From IMG/VR virus record IMGVR_UViG_3300030380_005539, positions 1,056 to 55,485 of that record: 54,430 nucleotides of DNA. The stretch is one strand, 5' to 3'. Under the pieces are notes generated by a model, which saw nothing but the letters and a program-made list of their open reading frames with translations, made no database searches and was not told the DNA's origin. The translations under genes were made by a program, and so were the position numbers. The DNA comes from a virus. Positions 31,165 through 39,282 of this stretch are shown here, piece by piece (the stretch's first letter is position 1; each line of letters opens with the position of its first letter).

Positions 31165-32405
31165 ATTTAAACTTCCAACATATAATTAACGAAAGTATTG
31201 AGGACAACCCTAAAATAGAAAACATGATGTTTCGTCTGTTTAATAGGGAGTTTTTTAATATATGGAGGGATAAAGATGATAGTCCTCATAGAACAGGTTT
31301 TAGGTACGATAATGTTGCACAGGTATTAGATTACTTTGGAGAAATGGTTGCATTAGAACAGGAAGTTGTTTTATATTTTTTCATAAAATGGACACTAGAT
31401 CCTAATTCTAAATGGAATGAAGAAGATATTGGTAATATATTTAGTGAGTTTCAGATAGATGAGTTAAGGGGTTGGAGAGATATAACTAATATATATGGTA
31501 TATTGAAAAAGTTAGATTTTTTCAATAAAACTTTTAACACAGGAAAAACTGATAAAGATGGGAATCCCGAAAAACTTAATTATTATGATACTATGTCATT
31601 TAGTGATACCGAAGGATTATATCCTAATATGGTATTGTCTGTTGATGGGTGGGATGATTTAACAGAGTTATTTAAAAATGAGGAGTTGGCAGAAGAGGTA
31701 TTTAGTGAAGATCATAGTGATTTCTTTTCTTATTACGATACCCCAATGGATGAGATAGTCTCAGATATGACAGGAAAGGCAATGGATAGTGTAATAGAAT
31801 CCATTCCTGCATATACAGACAAAATTATGGTTGGTGTGAATGGAGGAGAAGAGTTATATGAAATGGGTATGTCTGAAGAGGTTGTAGGTGATGATGATTT
31901 CTTAGACATTAACCCAACTTTTATAAATACATTAAGAACACAGATAAAAAATAATGAAGTAGATGGGGAAGATGTTTTAGAATTTTTATTAAATCATGGT
32001 GAACTGATTGACTTAGAAAGAGATATTAGAAGTGCATACGAAAGAACAATGAATGATGTGATAGAAACAGACATGAGGAATAGGGGTATAGAAGAAATTA
32101 CTGAGTTATTTGGTAGTAAACCAGATTGGGTAGAAAATACTAAAAGTGGGGATAGTAGAAGATATGATTTAAAAGTACCAATACCTACAGAATTAATAGA
32201 TAGGGTAATTGAACATTATATTGATGTTGAAAGCGCTTTTGTTGAGGAACAAGAATCAAACTTTGTAGATGCGGTTGTAGAAATGTTAGATCAGGAAAGT
32301 GATTTATTAGACTTACCTAATTTAGACTACTACTATCCTGACACTACAAAGGCGAAAGAGTGGTTTGAAGAGAGTTTATATAATTATTTAGAAATGAGTG
32401 CGTAA
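31161..32405 (+). CDS. Large unrecognised acidic protein
   Basis: A 414-residue acidic, helical protein starting MNLNFQHIINESIEDNPKIE; Ile-Asn-Glu at the start could be a weak form of the tag. The rest contains regular helices (ALEQEVVLYFFIKWTLD, RTMNDVIETDMRNRGIEEI) and no catalytic motif I know. It overlaps the gene before by four bases. Position in a late operon before the terminase suggests a virion or assembly role. Confidence 0.75.
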   Translation: MNLNFQHIINESIEDNPKIENMMFRLFNREFFNIWRDKDDSPHRTGFRYDNVAQVLDYFGEMVALEQEVVLYFFIKWTLDPNSKWNEEDIGNIFSEFQIDELRGWRDITNIYGILKKLDFFNKTFNTGKTDKDGNPEKLNYYDTMSFSDTEGLYPNMVLSVDGWDDLTELFKNEELAEEVFSEDHSDFFSYYDTPMDEIVSDMTGKAMDSVIESIPAYTDKIMVGVNGGEELYEMGMSEEVVGDDDFLDINPTFINTLRTQIKNNEVDGEDVLEFLLNHGELIDLERDIRSAYERTMNDVIETDMRNRGIEEITELFGSKPDWVENTKSGDSRRYDLKVPIPTELIDRVIEHYIDVESAFVEEQESNFVDAVVEMLDQESDLLDLPNLDYYYPDTTKAKEWFEESLYNYLEMSA

Positions 32406-32409
32406 TATT

Positions 32410-33246
32410 ATGAAGATTAAATTAACAGAGGAACAATATCGTAAGTTTGTATCGGAAGATACTAACCGCACTAACTTTATGGATAAAGTTTATAAAGAAA
32501 TTGAAAATGATGATTTTGAATATGTTTGGGATTTAATAGTAAATACATATGGGTTTACTGTAGATGAAGTTATAGAAGATGAGATGTTATATCACTTATT
32601 AGGTTATAAAATGTTAGATAGAGTACGAAATTCGGGTTACTTAGGTTTTAATCCTAGACCTTATAGAAGGTATATGAATGCAATTGCAGAAAAACTTAGT
32701 GATGACGTATATGTATCCAATATCCCACCCCCACAGAAGGCAATAGAACTAAAACAAATACTTTATTTATTTGATGATTCGGTGGCAGGAAATGAAACCG
32801 TAGAAAGAATTCTATTGTCAATAGAACCCGCACTAGAATACCTTTTTAAAAATAACCCACCTAAAAAAGCAATACAATTAGCATCAATTTTATATAAAAA
32901 AATAAGGGGTATAGGTTTTGATGGGGAAATTATAAATAAAATTCATAATTTTGCAGAAAGACACGGACTAGTGCTATTCCCTAAAACTGCGGGACTAACT
33001 TTTGAGAAAAAGGATGGTATGATACAGTCACTAATAAATTACATTCAAGAAAAACCTAAGAAAACTAAAGAAGGATTTTTAAGATATATAAATTCTAGAG
33101 GTAGATCATCAGGACAACACTCAACATTTTTTAGAGCGGCAGTACATGCGGGTATTATTAAAAAAGTTAGGGATGGTAGAACAATCACTTACGAATTAGG
33201 ACCCAATTACGAAGCGTGGAAAAACGGTAATTTAGTTGCATTTTAA
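32410..33246 (+). CDS. Tagged protein with winged-helix-like end
   Basis: I start at the ATG at 32410, which opens MKIKLTEEQYRKFVSED, a tag that ends in Val-Ser-Glu, so its fit to the cut rule is imperfect. The 278-residue protein has helical middle parts and a C-terminal domain (EGFLRYINSRGRSSGQHS, FFRAAVHAGIIKKVRDG, TYELGPNYEAWKNG) like the winged-helix ends of some T4-like phage proteins. DNA binding is plausible. Last gene before the terminase unit. Confidence 0.75.
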   Translation: MKIKLTEEQYRKFVSEDTNRTNFMDKVYKEIENDDFEYVWDLIVNTYGFTVDEVIEDEMLYHLLGYKMLDRVRNSGYLGFNPRPYRRYMNAIAEKLSDDVYVSNIPPPQKAIELKQILYLFDDSVAGNETVERILLSIEPALEYLFKNNPPKKAIQLASILYKKIRGIGFDGEIINKIHNFAERHGLVLFPKTAGLTFEKKDGMIQSLINYIQEKPKKTKEGFLRYINSRGRSSGQHSTFFRAAVHAGIIKKVRDGRTITYELGPNYEAWKNGNLVAF

Positions 33247-33264
33247 CTATTTATTTACATTTTG

Positions 33265-33272
33265 ATATTTAT
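33265..33272 (+). promoter_or_regulatory. Candidate late promoter, ATATTTAT
   Basis: TGATATTTATTAGTAAAC lies 15 bases before the terminase ATG at 33288. Confidence 0.65.
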
Positions 33273-33287
33273 TAGTAAACTTATCTT

Positions 33288-35081
33288 ATGGATAGAGGAC
33301 AACAATTAAAGGTATATGCGAAGTGTTTGGGTGATCCTATATACGCAATAGAGACGTTTCTTAAAACATATGATTTAACACAAAAAGGATTTGTTCCTTT
33401 TAAATTATTTCATAAACAGAAAGAAATAATTAAATCATATGAAAAACATAATCGTAATATTGTAACTAAACCAAGACAGGCAGGTGTATCTACAACTACT
33501 GCAGCATATATTGCAGCAAAAATTGCGTTTGGTGATCCTAATAATCCTTGGAAAGTACTAGTATTAGCCAATAAACAAACATTAGCACAAGAGTTTTTAA
33601 AAAAAATAAAAGATTTCTTAGATCAGATACCATCATGGGTATGGGGTATTGATGAAGGGGATTCTTATTTATCTATTGAAGCCAAAGGACATATCAAAAC
33701 TAAAGACACTCAATGTGAAGTAAAAGCATTAGCAACATCAAAAGATGCACTTAGGGGTTATACACCGACATTTTTAATTATGGATGAGGCAGCGTTTATC
33801 GATAATGGTGCAGAAGTATTCGGTGCCGCTTTAACATCGTTAGGTACGGGTGGTAAGGTAACACTTATTTCAACACCTAATGGTCAAGATGCATTATATT
33901 ATAAAACTTATGATGGTGCAAAACAAGGGGATAATAACTTCAATATAATTGAAATGAGGTGGCATGAAGATATTAGATACAATAGAGGTTTAAGGTGGTT
34001 AAGAGGTGAAAATGAGGAAATTGTTTGTGAGACAGTAGGTAGAGAAACATTAAGGTGGGAATATAGTGGTAAAACTTACGAAACTAATAGTATAGATATT
34101 AAAGACTATAATATAATGGTTAGTGATGGTTGGAAAGGTTCTTCTCCATGGTATGAAGAAATGTGTAGAGACATGAATGGGGATAAAAAACAAATTGCAC
34201 AAGAATTAGATGTATCATTTGTATCCTCTGGTGGTAATGTTATTGATGATGAATACATAGAATTTCAAGAACAAAATAATGTACAAGAACCTAAATATAA
34301 GGCAGAGATGGAAAAATCTATGTGGATATGGAAAGAACCAGAAGAAGGTCATAAATATATTATGGGTGTGGATGTTTCTAGAGGTGATGGTAAAGATAGT
34401 TCTACTATTGTTATTTTAGATTTTGAAAACTTAGAACAAGTTGCAGAATTTAAATATAAATTACCTCCAGATTTGTTGGCAGAAATAGTTTATAAATATG
34501 GTAATTTATATAATGCATATACTGTAGTAGATATTACAGGTGGTATGGGAGTTTCTACAGTTATGAAATTATTAGAAATGGGATACACACATTTACACTA
34601 CGATGATCCTAAAAGTAGAAAATTAAGTGAAAAATATGCTAAAACCTTATATAAACAAGGGGATAAAGTACCTGGTTTTAATGTGGGTAGTAGTAGATTA
34701 CAAATGGTTAGTGATTTAGAAGAACATATTAGGGAGAATAAAACTATTATACGATCAGTAAGATTAATTTCAGAATTAAAAACTTTTGTCTATAGAAATG
34801 GTAGACCAGATCATATGGATGGATATCATGATGATATAATTATGGCATTAGCAATGCCAATATTTGTGGTACAAACTACGTTTAAAAAATTAAAACAGAT
34901 AGAAAATCAAACTAGAGCAATGTTAGATAGTTGGACTACAGTTAGTAATAATACTAATAAGATTACACCTAAACAAACACATGTAAATCCATTTTATAGT
35001 AATACCCCTACATATGAACCTAAACAAAATAATGGAAATAACGATAATGGAGAATATAATTGGTTATTTGGTATAAAGTAA
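33288..35081 (+). CDS. terL: Terminase large subunit (gp17-like)
   Basis: A 597-residue packaging motor and nuclease. The ATPase part has NIVTKPRQAGVST with the Walker A-like loop at 61-69, Walker B LIMDEAAF at 163-170 (Asp166-Glu167), and the coupling motif LISTPNG at 193-199. The RNase H-like nuclease has MGVDVSRGDGKDSS with Asp362, VVDITGG with Asp415, and GYHDDIIMAL with Asp515/516. The length fits gp17 of T4 (610). It cuts and pumps DNA through the portal encoded next. No small subunit gene was recognised nearby. Confidence 0.97.
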   Translation: MDRGQQLKVYAKCLGDPIYAIETFLKTYDLTQKGFVPFKLFHKQKEIIKSYEKHNRNIVTKPRQAGVSTTTAAYIAAKIAFGDPNNPWKVLVLANKQTLAQEFLKKIKDFLDQIPSWVWGIDEGDSYLSIEAKGHIKTKDTQCEVKALATSKDALRGYTPTFLIMDEAAFIDNGAEVFGAALTSLGTGGKVTLISTPNGQDALYYKTYDGAKQGDNNFNIIEMRWHEDIRYNRGLRWLRGENEEIVCETVGRETLRWEYSGKTYETNSIDIKDYNIMVSDGWKGSSPWYEEMCRDMNGDKKQIAQELDVSFVSSGGNVIDDEYIEFQEQNNVQEPKYKAEMEKSMWIWKEPEEGHKYIMGVDVSRGDGKDSSTIVILDFENLEQVAEFKYKLPPDLLAEIVYKYGNLYNAYTVVDITGGMGVSTVMKLLEMGYTHLHYDDPKSRKLSEKYAKTLYKQGDKVPGFNVGSSRLQMVSDLEEHIRENKTIIRSVRLISELKTFVYRNGRPDHMDGYHDDIIMALAMPIFVVQTTFKKLKQIENQTRAMLDSWTTVSNNTNKITPKQTHVNPFYSNTPTYEPKQNNGNNDNGEYNWLFGIK

Positions 35082-35098
35082 TATTTAGTTTTTACTAG

Positions 35099-35106
35099 AT
35101 ATTTAT
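35099..35106 (+). promoter_or_regulatory. Candidate late promoter, ATATTTAT
   Basis: GATATTTATTATAATAG lies 27 bases before the portal ATG at 35134; a second partial copy GATATTTAAT lies at 35121-35130. Confidence 0.6.
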
Positions 35107-35133
35107 TATAATAGTAAAAAGATATTTAATAAA

Positions 35134-37086
35134 ATGGCAAGAAAAACAATATTTCAACAGTTAAGTGACTTATTTGGTCCTGAAAGAAAACAAGCGGAAA
35201 GTAAATCAAGATATTCAATAAACGATAAAGAGTTGTTAAAAACTCAATCAAAAGAAGAATATGATTATGAATTACTTCAAAAACAACAAGACGCATATCT
35301 AGCGAATCAATGGAAAAAGGTAGACAATGAGATTTACCAACACTCAATATATTATGAAACAACAAGATTGGCATCTTATGCAGATTTTGAGGGGATGGAA
35401 TTCTTTCCAGAAATTGCTGCGGCGTTGGATATTTTTATGGAGGAATCTACAACACCTAATAGTGATGGTAAAATACTTAATATATTTTCAGAAAGTAAAA
35501 GAGTAAGAAGAATATTACAAGACTTATTTTTTAATAGACTAGATATTCACACTAACTTACCAATGTGGGTGAGAAACACATGTAAATATGGTGATAATTT
35601 TTTATATTTGTCTATCGATAGTGAAGATGGAGTCCAAAGTGTAAAACAATTACCTAATATTGAAATTGCGAGAAAAGAAAATGATGGATTTGGTGAAAAT
35701 TCTAACTTATCTACACAAGATAAATTTAATCCAGTTAAATTTGTGTGGGGACAAAAAGATATGGAGTTTAATGCGTGGCAAGTGGCACACTTTAGATTAT
35801 TAGGTGATGATAGAAGATTACCATATGGGACTTCTATTTTAGAAAAAGCTAGAAGAATTTGGAAACAATTACTTTTGTCCGAAGATGCTATGTTAATATA
35901 TAGAGTAACTAGAGCACCTGAAAGAAGAATATTTAAAATATTTGTTGGTAACATCGATGAGAAAGATGTACCAGCATATGTGAACAAAATCGCAGATAAC
36001 TTTAAAAGAAGTCCTGTAATTGACCAACAAACAGGACAAATAGATACACGTTACAATCAAATGGCACAAGATCAAGATTATTTTGTACCTGTAAGGGATC
36101 AAAATGCACCTAGCCCTATTGATACTCTTCCTGGTGCTACTAACCTATCTGAAATTGCTGATATACAATTCCTTCAAAAGAAATTATTTACTGCATTAAG
36201 AGTACCTAAACCATTTTTAGGTTTTGAAGAAGTAACAGGTGAGGGTAAAAATTTAGCATTACAAGATATTAGATTCTCTAGGACAATTAATAGAGTACAA
36301 CAGGCAATTATACAAGAATTAAATAAAATTGCAATCATACACCTTTATATTTTAGGTTTAGAAGATGAATTAGAAAATTTTACATTAACACTTAATAACC
36401 CATCTACACAAGCAGAGATGTTGAAGATAGAACAAACCCAATTAAAAGTTACCTTATATAAAGACGCAGTGTCAGACGCAGGTAATGGGTTTGGTGCTTA
36501 TTCTATGACTAGAGCTAAAAGAGATATATTAGGTATGTCTGAAGAAGAAATACGCAATGACTTAGAACAACAAAGAATGGAAAAAGCGGCTAGTGCAGAA
36601 ATGGAACAAACGTCTACAGTAATTAAGAAAACAGGTATCTTTGATAGAGTTGATACATTATATGGTGATCCAATGGGTGCTGAAGGAGAATCTGGAGGTG
36701 ACGCAGCAGGAGGTGATATGGGTGGAGACACTGGTGGTGATGACTTCGGAGGTGGATCTGACTTTGGTGCAGACTTAGCTGGTGGTATGGATGATGCTGC
36801 GGCTACTGATGCAGGTGGAGAAGCAGCGGCAGCTGAAGCGGGTGCAGCAGTCGAATCTATAGACAAAAAAGAAAATCTTTTAATGGAAGAAAAACAAAGA
36901 GAAGTGTTAAATAGTAAAGTTAAAAAATATCAAAATATGTACTTCAAAAGATTAATGGAAAGTATAGATGAAAATGAAAAAGTTTTTAATGTAGAAAATT
37001 TAGACGATGAAGTTAATACAATTAACTCTAAGATAGAAGAAATGTCAAAAGAAATAGATAGTATTATTGAAAACGAAGAAAAGTAA
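35134..37086 (+). CDS. gp20: Portal protein (gp20-like) with added C-terminal arm
   Basis: The first 500 or so residues are a gp20-type portal: SIYYETTRLASYADFEGMEF, NTCKYGDNFLYLSID, AWQVAHFRLLGDDRRLPYG, YRVTRAPERRIFKIFVG and LRVPKPFLGFEEVTGEGKN. The dodecamer forms the DNA channel at the head vertex. After about residue 510 comes a Gly/Asp/Ala-rich linker (to about 571) and a charged helical arm (KVKKYQNMYFKRLMESID). T4 gp20 is 524 residues and lacks this; the total is 650 here. LLMEEK at the linker's end is a possible protease site. Confidence 0.95.
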   Translation: MARKTIFQQLSDLFGPERKQAESKSRYSINDKELLKTQSKEEYDYELLQKQQDAYLANQWKKVDNEIYQHSIYYETTRLASYADFEGMEFFPEIAAALDIFMEESTTPNSDGKILNIFSESKRVRRILQDLFFNRLDIHTNLPMWVRNTCKYGDNFLYLSIDSEDGVQSVKQLPNIEIARKENDGFGENSNLSTQDKFNPVKFVWGQKDMEFNAWQVAHFRLLGDDRRLPYGTSILEKARRIWKQLLLSEDAMLIYRVTRAPERRIFKIFVGNIDEKDVPAYVNKIADNFKRSPVIDQQTGQIDTRYNQMAQDQDYFVPVRDQNAPSPIDTLPGATNLSEIADIQFLQKKLFTALRVPKPFLGFEEVTGEGKNLALQDIRFSRTINRVQQAIIQELNKIAIIHLYILGLEDELENFTLTLNNPSTQAEMLKIEQTQLKVTLYKDAVSDAGNGFGAYSMTRAKRDILGMSEEEIRNDLEQQRMEKAASAEMEQTSTVIKKTGIFDRVDTLYGDPMGAEGESGGDAAGGDMGGDTGGDDFGGGSDFGADLAGGMDDAAATDAGGEAAAAEAGAAVESIDKKENLLMEEKQREVLNSKVKKYQNMYFKRLMESIDENEKVFNVENLDDEVNTINSKIEEMSKEIDSIIENEEK

Positions 37087-37104
37087 ACTTTTTATTAAAA
37101 CTTA

Positions 37105-37112
37105 ATATTTAT
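37105..37112 (+). promoter_or_regulatory. Candidate late promoter, ATATTTAT
   Basis: TTAATATTTATAAATAAAC lies 16 bases before the ATG at 37129. Confidence 0.6.
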
Positions 37113-37128
37113 AAATAAACAAAAGAAT

Positions 37129-37890
37129 ATGACTAATTTTGGACACATAAAGGACACTTTTAATAATATATTATCTGAATCTATTTTAACTAAAAATAAT
37201 GAAGGTAAAAAATTATTTAAAAAATATATACAAGTACTTAAAGAAGATAGTAGCTTAAAAAGAGAATATCTTATTTATAAAAACTTAACTACTAAAAAAT
37301 TTAATAATGAATCTGACGCTAAAGATTATATCAAAGAAAACATAGATTTATTAAAAAATAACAATCCATCTAAAGGATTAAATAAACTTAAAAGTATTCT
37401 AGGTGATAAGGAATTAGTAAATGAAAATGATGAAATATATAAACATCTTAATATTTTACGTAACACTAAAAAGACACCTAATAGTTTAGAAAAAATACAA
37501 AAGTCTTTAAATTTCTTTAAAGAAAGAATGTTAAAAGAAGAAATAATAGTAGAAAGTGAATATGATGCTACAGGTGTACCACCTTCAATTTTAACTAAAT
37601 TAGCAGTAAATAAATTTAATAACAAATATGAAAATATTAGTGAAGAAGAAAAAAGTATTATTAAAAACATTTTAAACGGTAATGAGGAAGATAAGAAAGA
37701 AACTTATACTAATTTAAAAAATGAGTGTATAGATATTATTGATAAACGTTTAAATGAAAATTCAGATTTAGATTTAAAAGATAAACTTTTAAAAGTTAAA
37801 GATAAATTATTAAGAACATCTTTTAATGAAGAAACATTCCCTACTGATATCGATAGTATATATAATTTAAAAAATTCAGTAACAGAATAA
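37129..37890 (+). CDS. Probable prohead core protein, tagged
   Basis: A 253-residue charged, helical protein between portal and protease, the position of the T4 core genes 67/68. The N-terminus (MTNFGHIKDTFNNILSES) is tag-like, with Leu-Ser-Glu as cut site; more such sites follow (VLKED, LNENS). High Lys, Asn and Glu content and no folded-enzyme motif fit a scaffold-like core component that is chopped by gp21. Sequence similarity to gp67/68 is not evident; the assignment rests on position and make-up. Confidence 0.7.
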   Translation: MTNFGHIKDTFNNILSESILTKNNEGKKLFKKYIQVLKEDSSLKREYLIYKNLTTKKFNNESDAKDYIKENIDLLKNNNPSKGLNKLKSILGDKELVNENDEIYKHLNILRNTKKTPNSLEKIQKSLNFFKERMLKEEIIVESEYDATGVPPSILTKLAVNKFNNKYENISEEEKSIIKNILNGNEEDKKETYTNLKNECIDIIDKRLNENSDLDLKDKLLKVKDKLLRTSFNEETFPTDIDSIYNLKNSVTE

Positions 37891-37897
37891 ACCTATT

Positions 37898-37925
37898 AAA
37901 ACCCACTAAACAGTGGGTTTTTTTA
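37898..37925 (+). terminator. Rho-independent terminator
   Basis: AAAACCCACT (37898-37907) pairs with AGTGGGTTTT (37912-37921) over AAAC, followed by T. It splits the head module between core gene and protease. Confidence 0.92.
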
Positions 37926-37932
37926 TGCATAG

Positions 37933-37964
37933 TTTGACATCATAAATAAAAATGATTATCTTTA
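37933..37964 (+). promoter_or_regulatory. Host-type promoter TTTG-N20-TATCTTTA
   Basis: TTTG (37933-37936) and TATCTTTA (37957-37964) are 20 bases apart, just after the terminator. The last base departs from TAnnTTTG. Confidence 0.55.
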
Positions 37965-37996
37965 TATTAAAATAACATAAAAGAAATTAACTATGA

Positions 37997-38431
37997 ATGA
38001 AACGAGGAAAAGAATTAAAATTAGATTTAAACCCAAATTATAAAATAAAAGTTGGGACGGTGGATAATAAAAACCCAAAAACAATATACATAAATCTCTC
38101 CGCTTGGGGACAATTAAAAAAATATGATATAGATTTAAACTATGAAGGTGTAATTAATAAATTAAGAAAAAATATTAAACACAAAATTAATAGTTATAAT
38201 TTAAATGAATTCCATAGAGGAAAATATATAGTAGATCTTGATATGAGATCTTCAGGTATAAAACCAACCAAAAGAAGTTTTATGTCTTGTGAAATAACTT
38301 TATTTCAAAAAGAATCAATACCTGTTAATAATCCATTAATTGTAGATTCATCTAAACAAATTATAAAAGATGTTATAAAAGATTGTTTAGACACTAACAA
38401 CCATTTCTCTTTTTATAAAACTAAAAACTAA
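37997..38431 (+). CDS. Unrecognised protein inserted in the head module
   Basis: A 144-residue basic protein starting MKRGKELKLDLNPNYKIKVG, with likely beta strands (TIYINLSAWGQLKKYDID, YIVDLDMRSSGIKPTK) and a helical end. The ATG at 37993 overlaps but gives only a short frame. It has its own terminator upstream and a host-type rather than late promoter, so it may be an early gene inserted between late genes. No tag and no family recognised. Confidence 0.7.
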   Translation: MKRGKELKLDLNPNYKIKVGTVDNKNPKTIYINLSAWGQLKKYDIDLNYEGVINKLRKNIKHKINSYNLNEFHRGKYIVDLDMRSSGIKPTKRSFMSCEITLFQKESIPVNNPLIVDSSKQIIKDVIKDCLDTNNHFSFYKTKN

Positions 38432-38450
38432 AGTTTTTTATAATAAAGGT

Positions 38451-38458
38451 ATATTTAT
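38451..38458 (+). promoter_or_regulatory. Candidate late promoter, ATATTTAT
   Basis: GGTATATTTATATGTAAAG lies 20 bases before the protease ATG at 38479. Confidence 0.6.
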
Positions 38459-38478
38459 ATGTAAAGTATATCTATATT

Positions 38479-39168
38479 ATGGAAATTTTAAAAAACAATG
38501 AGTTAAATAAAAAAGGTATCTTAGTAGAATATGATGCGGGATACATCTCTCCTAAAGATAATAGACACTTCATTAATGAAATAAATAAACTAACTAAAGG
38601 TGGACAAATAGTCGAAGATCCTTTAGTTGTTTATGCAGTAATGCAAAAATATGGTGTGGAGAATAGAAATGGTAGAGTATATCCTGAAAAGATACTTAAA
38701 AAAGAATCTGAAAACTATATGAAACTTATTGAAGAAAAAAGGGCTATGGGTGAGGCAGACCATCCAGATTCTTCAATTGTTGCTATTAGTAGAATTTCTC
38801 ATAACGTAACTGAACTATGGTGGGAAGGTAATGTGCTAATGGGTAAATTAGAAATCATTATGTCACCAGGATTTGTTACACAAGGTATTATATCATGTGA
38901 AGGAGATCAAGTTGCTAACCTTTTAAGAAAAGGTTTAAAGATAGGTGTATCATCTAGAGGTGTAGGTTCATTAAAAAAAGAAGATGGTAAAAACATTGTA
39001 CAAGATGACTTCGAATTAATATGTTGGGATGTAGTTACTTCACCATCAACACCAGGATCTTGGATATATAATGAATCACCTTCCAAAGAACAACAAATGT
39101 CCGAATCTAAAGAAAATAAAGATAAAGATTTATTAATTGATTCTTTAGATAATTTTTTGTCAGATTAA
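38479..39168 (+). CDS. gp21: Prohead protease (gp21-like, S77 type)
   Basis: A 229-residue serine protease. VVYAVMQKYGVENRNGRVYP opens the fold, GEADHPDSS places the catalytic His at 95, and LKIGVSSRGVGS places the nucleophile at Ser158 or Ser159, with Asp184 in ICWDVVTSPS. This is the His-Ser order of T4 gp21 and herpesvirus-like assemblins. It cuts after Glu in Leu/Ile-x-Glu sites in scaffold, capsid and internal proteins. That rule explains the ends of the tags in this window. It lies just upstream of the gp22- and gp23-like genes, as in T4. Confidence 0.95.
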   Translation: MEILKNNELNKKGILVEYDAGYISPKDNRHFINEINKLTKGGQIVEDPLVVYAVMQKYGVENRNGRVYPEKILKKESENYMKLIEEKRAMGEADHPDSSIVAISRISHNVTELWWEGNVLMGKLEIIMSPGFVTQGIISCEGDQVANLLRKGLKIGVSSRGVGSLKKEDGKNIVQDDFELICWDVVTSPSTPGSWIYNESPSKEQQMSESKENKDKDLLIDSLDNFLSD

Positions 39169-39203
39169 TTTCACAATAAATCCACACTTTTATCATTTTT
39201 TGC

Positions 39204-39211
39204 ATATTTAT
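39204..39211 (+). promoter_or_regulatory. Candidate late promoter of scaffold and capsid, ATATTTAT
   Basis: TGCATATTTATAAAAAAA lies 71 bases before the scaffold ATG at 39283, leaving an unusually long leader with a weak hairpin (ATGGCATTT against GTGCTGCAT). The capsid gene at 40822 has no element of its own. Confidence 0.55.
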
Positions 39212-39282
39212 AAAAAAATGGCATTTTATAGTGCTGCATTTTTTATTATAATAACAAAATGTAAAAAAAATAAAAATTTACA

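Noticed and set aside
36498-36866. Minus-strand Pro/Ala/Ser-rich frame of 122 residues
   Set aside because: It is the antisense of the Gly/Asp/Ala linker of the portal gene; low-complexity DNA leaves the opposite strand open.
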